From positions 1 to 32,044 of the forward strand of contig DVKX01000063.1 of assembly GCA_018715805.1 (NCBI GenBank): a stretch of 32,044 nt of DNA, given 5' to 3'. The position numbers and the translations under genes are program-made. Below the pieces are notes generated by a model. That model was given only the letters and a program-made list of their open reading frames with translations, did not search any database and was not told the origin of the DNA. The stretch's first letter is position 1. Every line of letters begins with the position of its first letter. This document shows, in pieces, positions 31,960 through 32,044 of this stretch. The DNA comes from Candidatus Faecousia intestinigallinarum. GTDB lineage: Bacteria; Bacillota; Clostridia; Oscillospirales; Oscillospiraceae.

Positions 31960-32044
31960 ATGCTCGACGCCAAACCCCTGCTGGGGGAAGACGGCGCTCT
32001 GGAAGTTCTTCGCGGCCTGCCGGAGCTGGGCAAGCGCTCGCCCC
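31960..32044 (+). CDS. Possible start of a GC-rich gene, cut by the window end
   Basis: From ATG at 31960 a plus-strand frame reads MLDAKPLLGEDGALEVLRG and onward to the window edge. Its third codon positions are mostly G or C, like the window's core genes, whereas the minus-strand frame over the same bases has mixed third positions. No ribosome binding site precedes the ATG, and a stop lies 21 bases upstream (31939-31941). It could be the interior of a gene joined here to unrelated AT-rich DNA. No product can be named. Confidence 0.3.
   Translation, partial: MLDAKPLLGEDGALEVLRGLPELGKRSP

Overview
The window is a high-GC (about 60% by eye) chromosomal stretch from a spore-forming, low-oxygen Firmicute. 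It most resembles the Oscillospiraceae/Ruminococcaceae side of Clostridia. The grounds are strong AGGAGG ribosome binding sites, sigma-A-like promoters, sporulation genes (sigG, ymxH/ylmC, a ytvI-like permease, a SpoVB-type flippase), a Firmicute-type Rel protein, FakA, Xpt and HemZ. No rRNA, tRNA, CRISPR array or complete insertion sequence is visible. About thirty genes fill the window densely. Most are core genes, with a few accessory or unexplained ones.

Layout: (1) 1-3170, minus strand: tsf and rpsB under a clear promoter, preceded by ymxH and sigG. (2) 3171-3757: a gene-free regulatory region holding a duplicated GC-rich element upstream of sigG, a tight cluster of DnaA-box-like nonamers, and the rpsT promoter. 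(3) 3758-10941, plus strand: rpsT, recG, gpmI, an Asp23/Gls24 protein, fakA and a YihY/BrkB membrane protein. (4) 11024-12527: an overlapping pair, a DUF5685-like protein and a J-domain/TPR protein. (5) 12535-13862: a cobalamin riboswitch controlling a membrane-anchored DUF4430 (transcobalamin-like) protein and an ECF transporter S component, closed by a strong terminator. (6) 13915-15273, minus strand: an ACT-domain regulator and an aspartate kinase that lacks its ACT domains, separated by a terminator. (7) 15309-24564, plus strand: ytvI-like gene, then recJ, rel, dtd, an MBL hydrolase, hemZ and an amidohydrolase-like gene. (8) 24581-26791: SpoVB-like flippase, HU, rqcP. (9) 26850-28142: infC-rpmI-rplT behind a terminator/antiterminator leader, with infC apparently starting at ATC. 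(10) 28218-31450: an RluA-type pseudouridine synthase, then xpt-guaA. (11) 31451-32044: an AT-rich stretch downstream of guaA with one unknown gene and an abrupt composition change near 31950.

How the genes work together: tsf/rpsB/rpsT/infC/rpmI/rplT, rqcP and dtd serve translation and its quality control. rel and recJ link starvation response and DNA repair. xpt-guaA supply GMP. sigG, ymxH, ytvI and SpoVB belong to sporulation. The most interesting units are the riboswitch-controlled corrinoid uptake pair, the DUF5685/J-protein pair (whose Asp-rich motifs loosely recall squalene/phytoene synthases), the split kinase/ACT pair with an internal terminator, the DnaA-box cluster upstream of sigG, and the infC leader. 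All functional statements rest on reading the sequence and on recall of the families. No database search or structure prediction was run.
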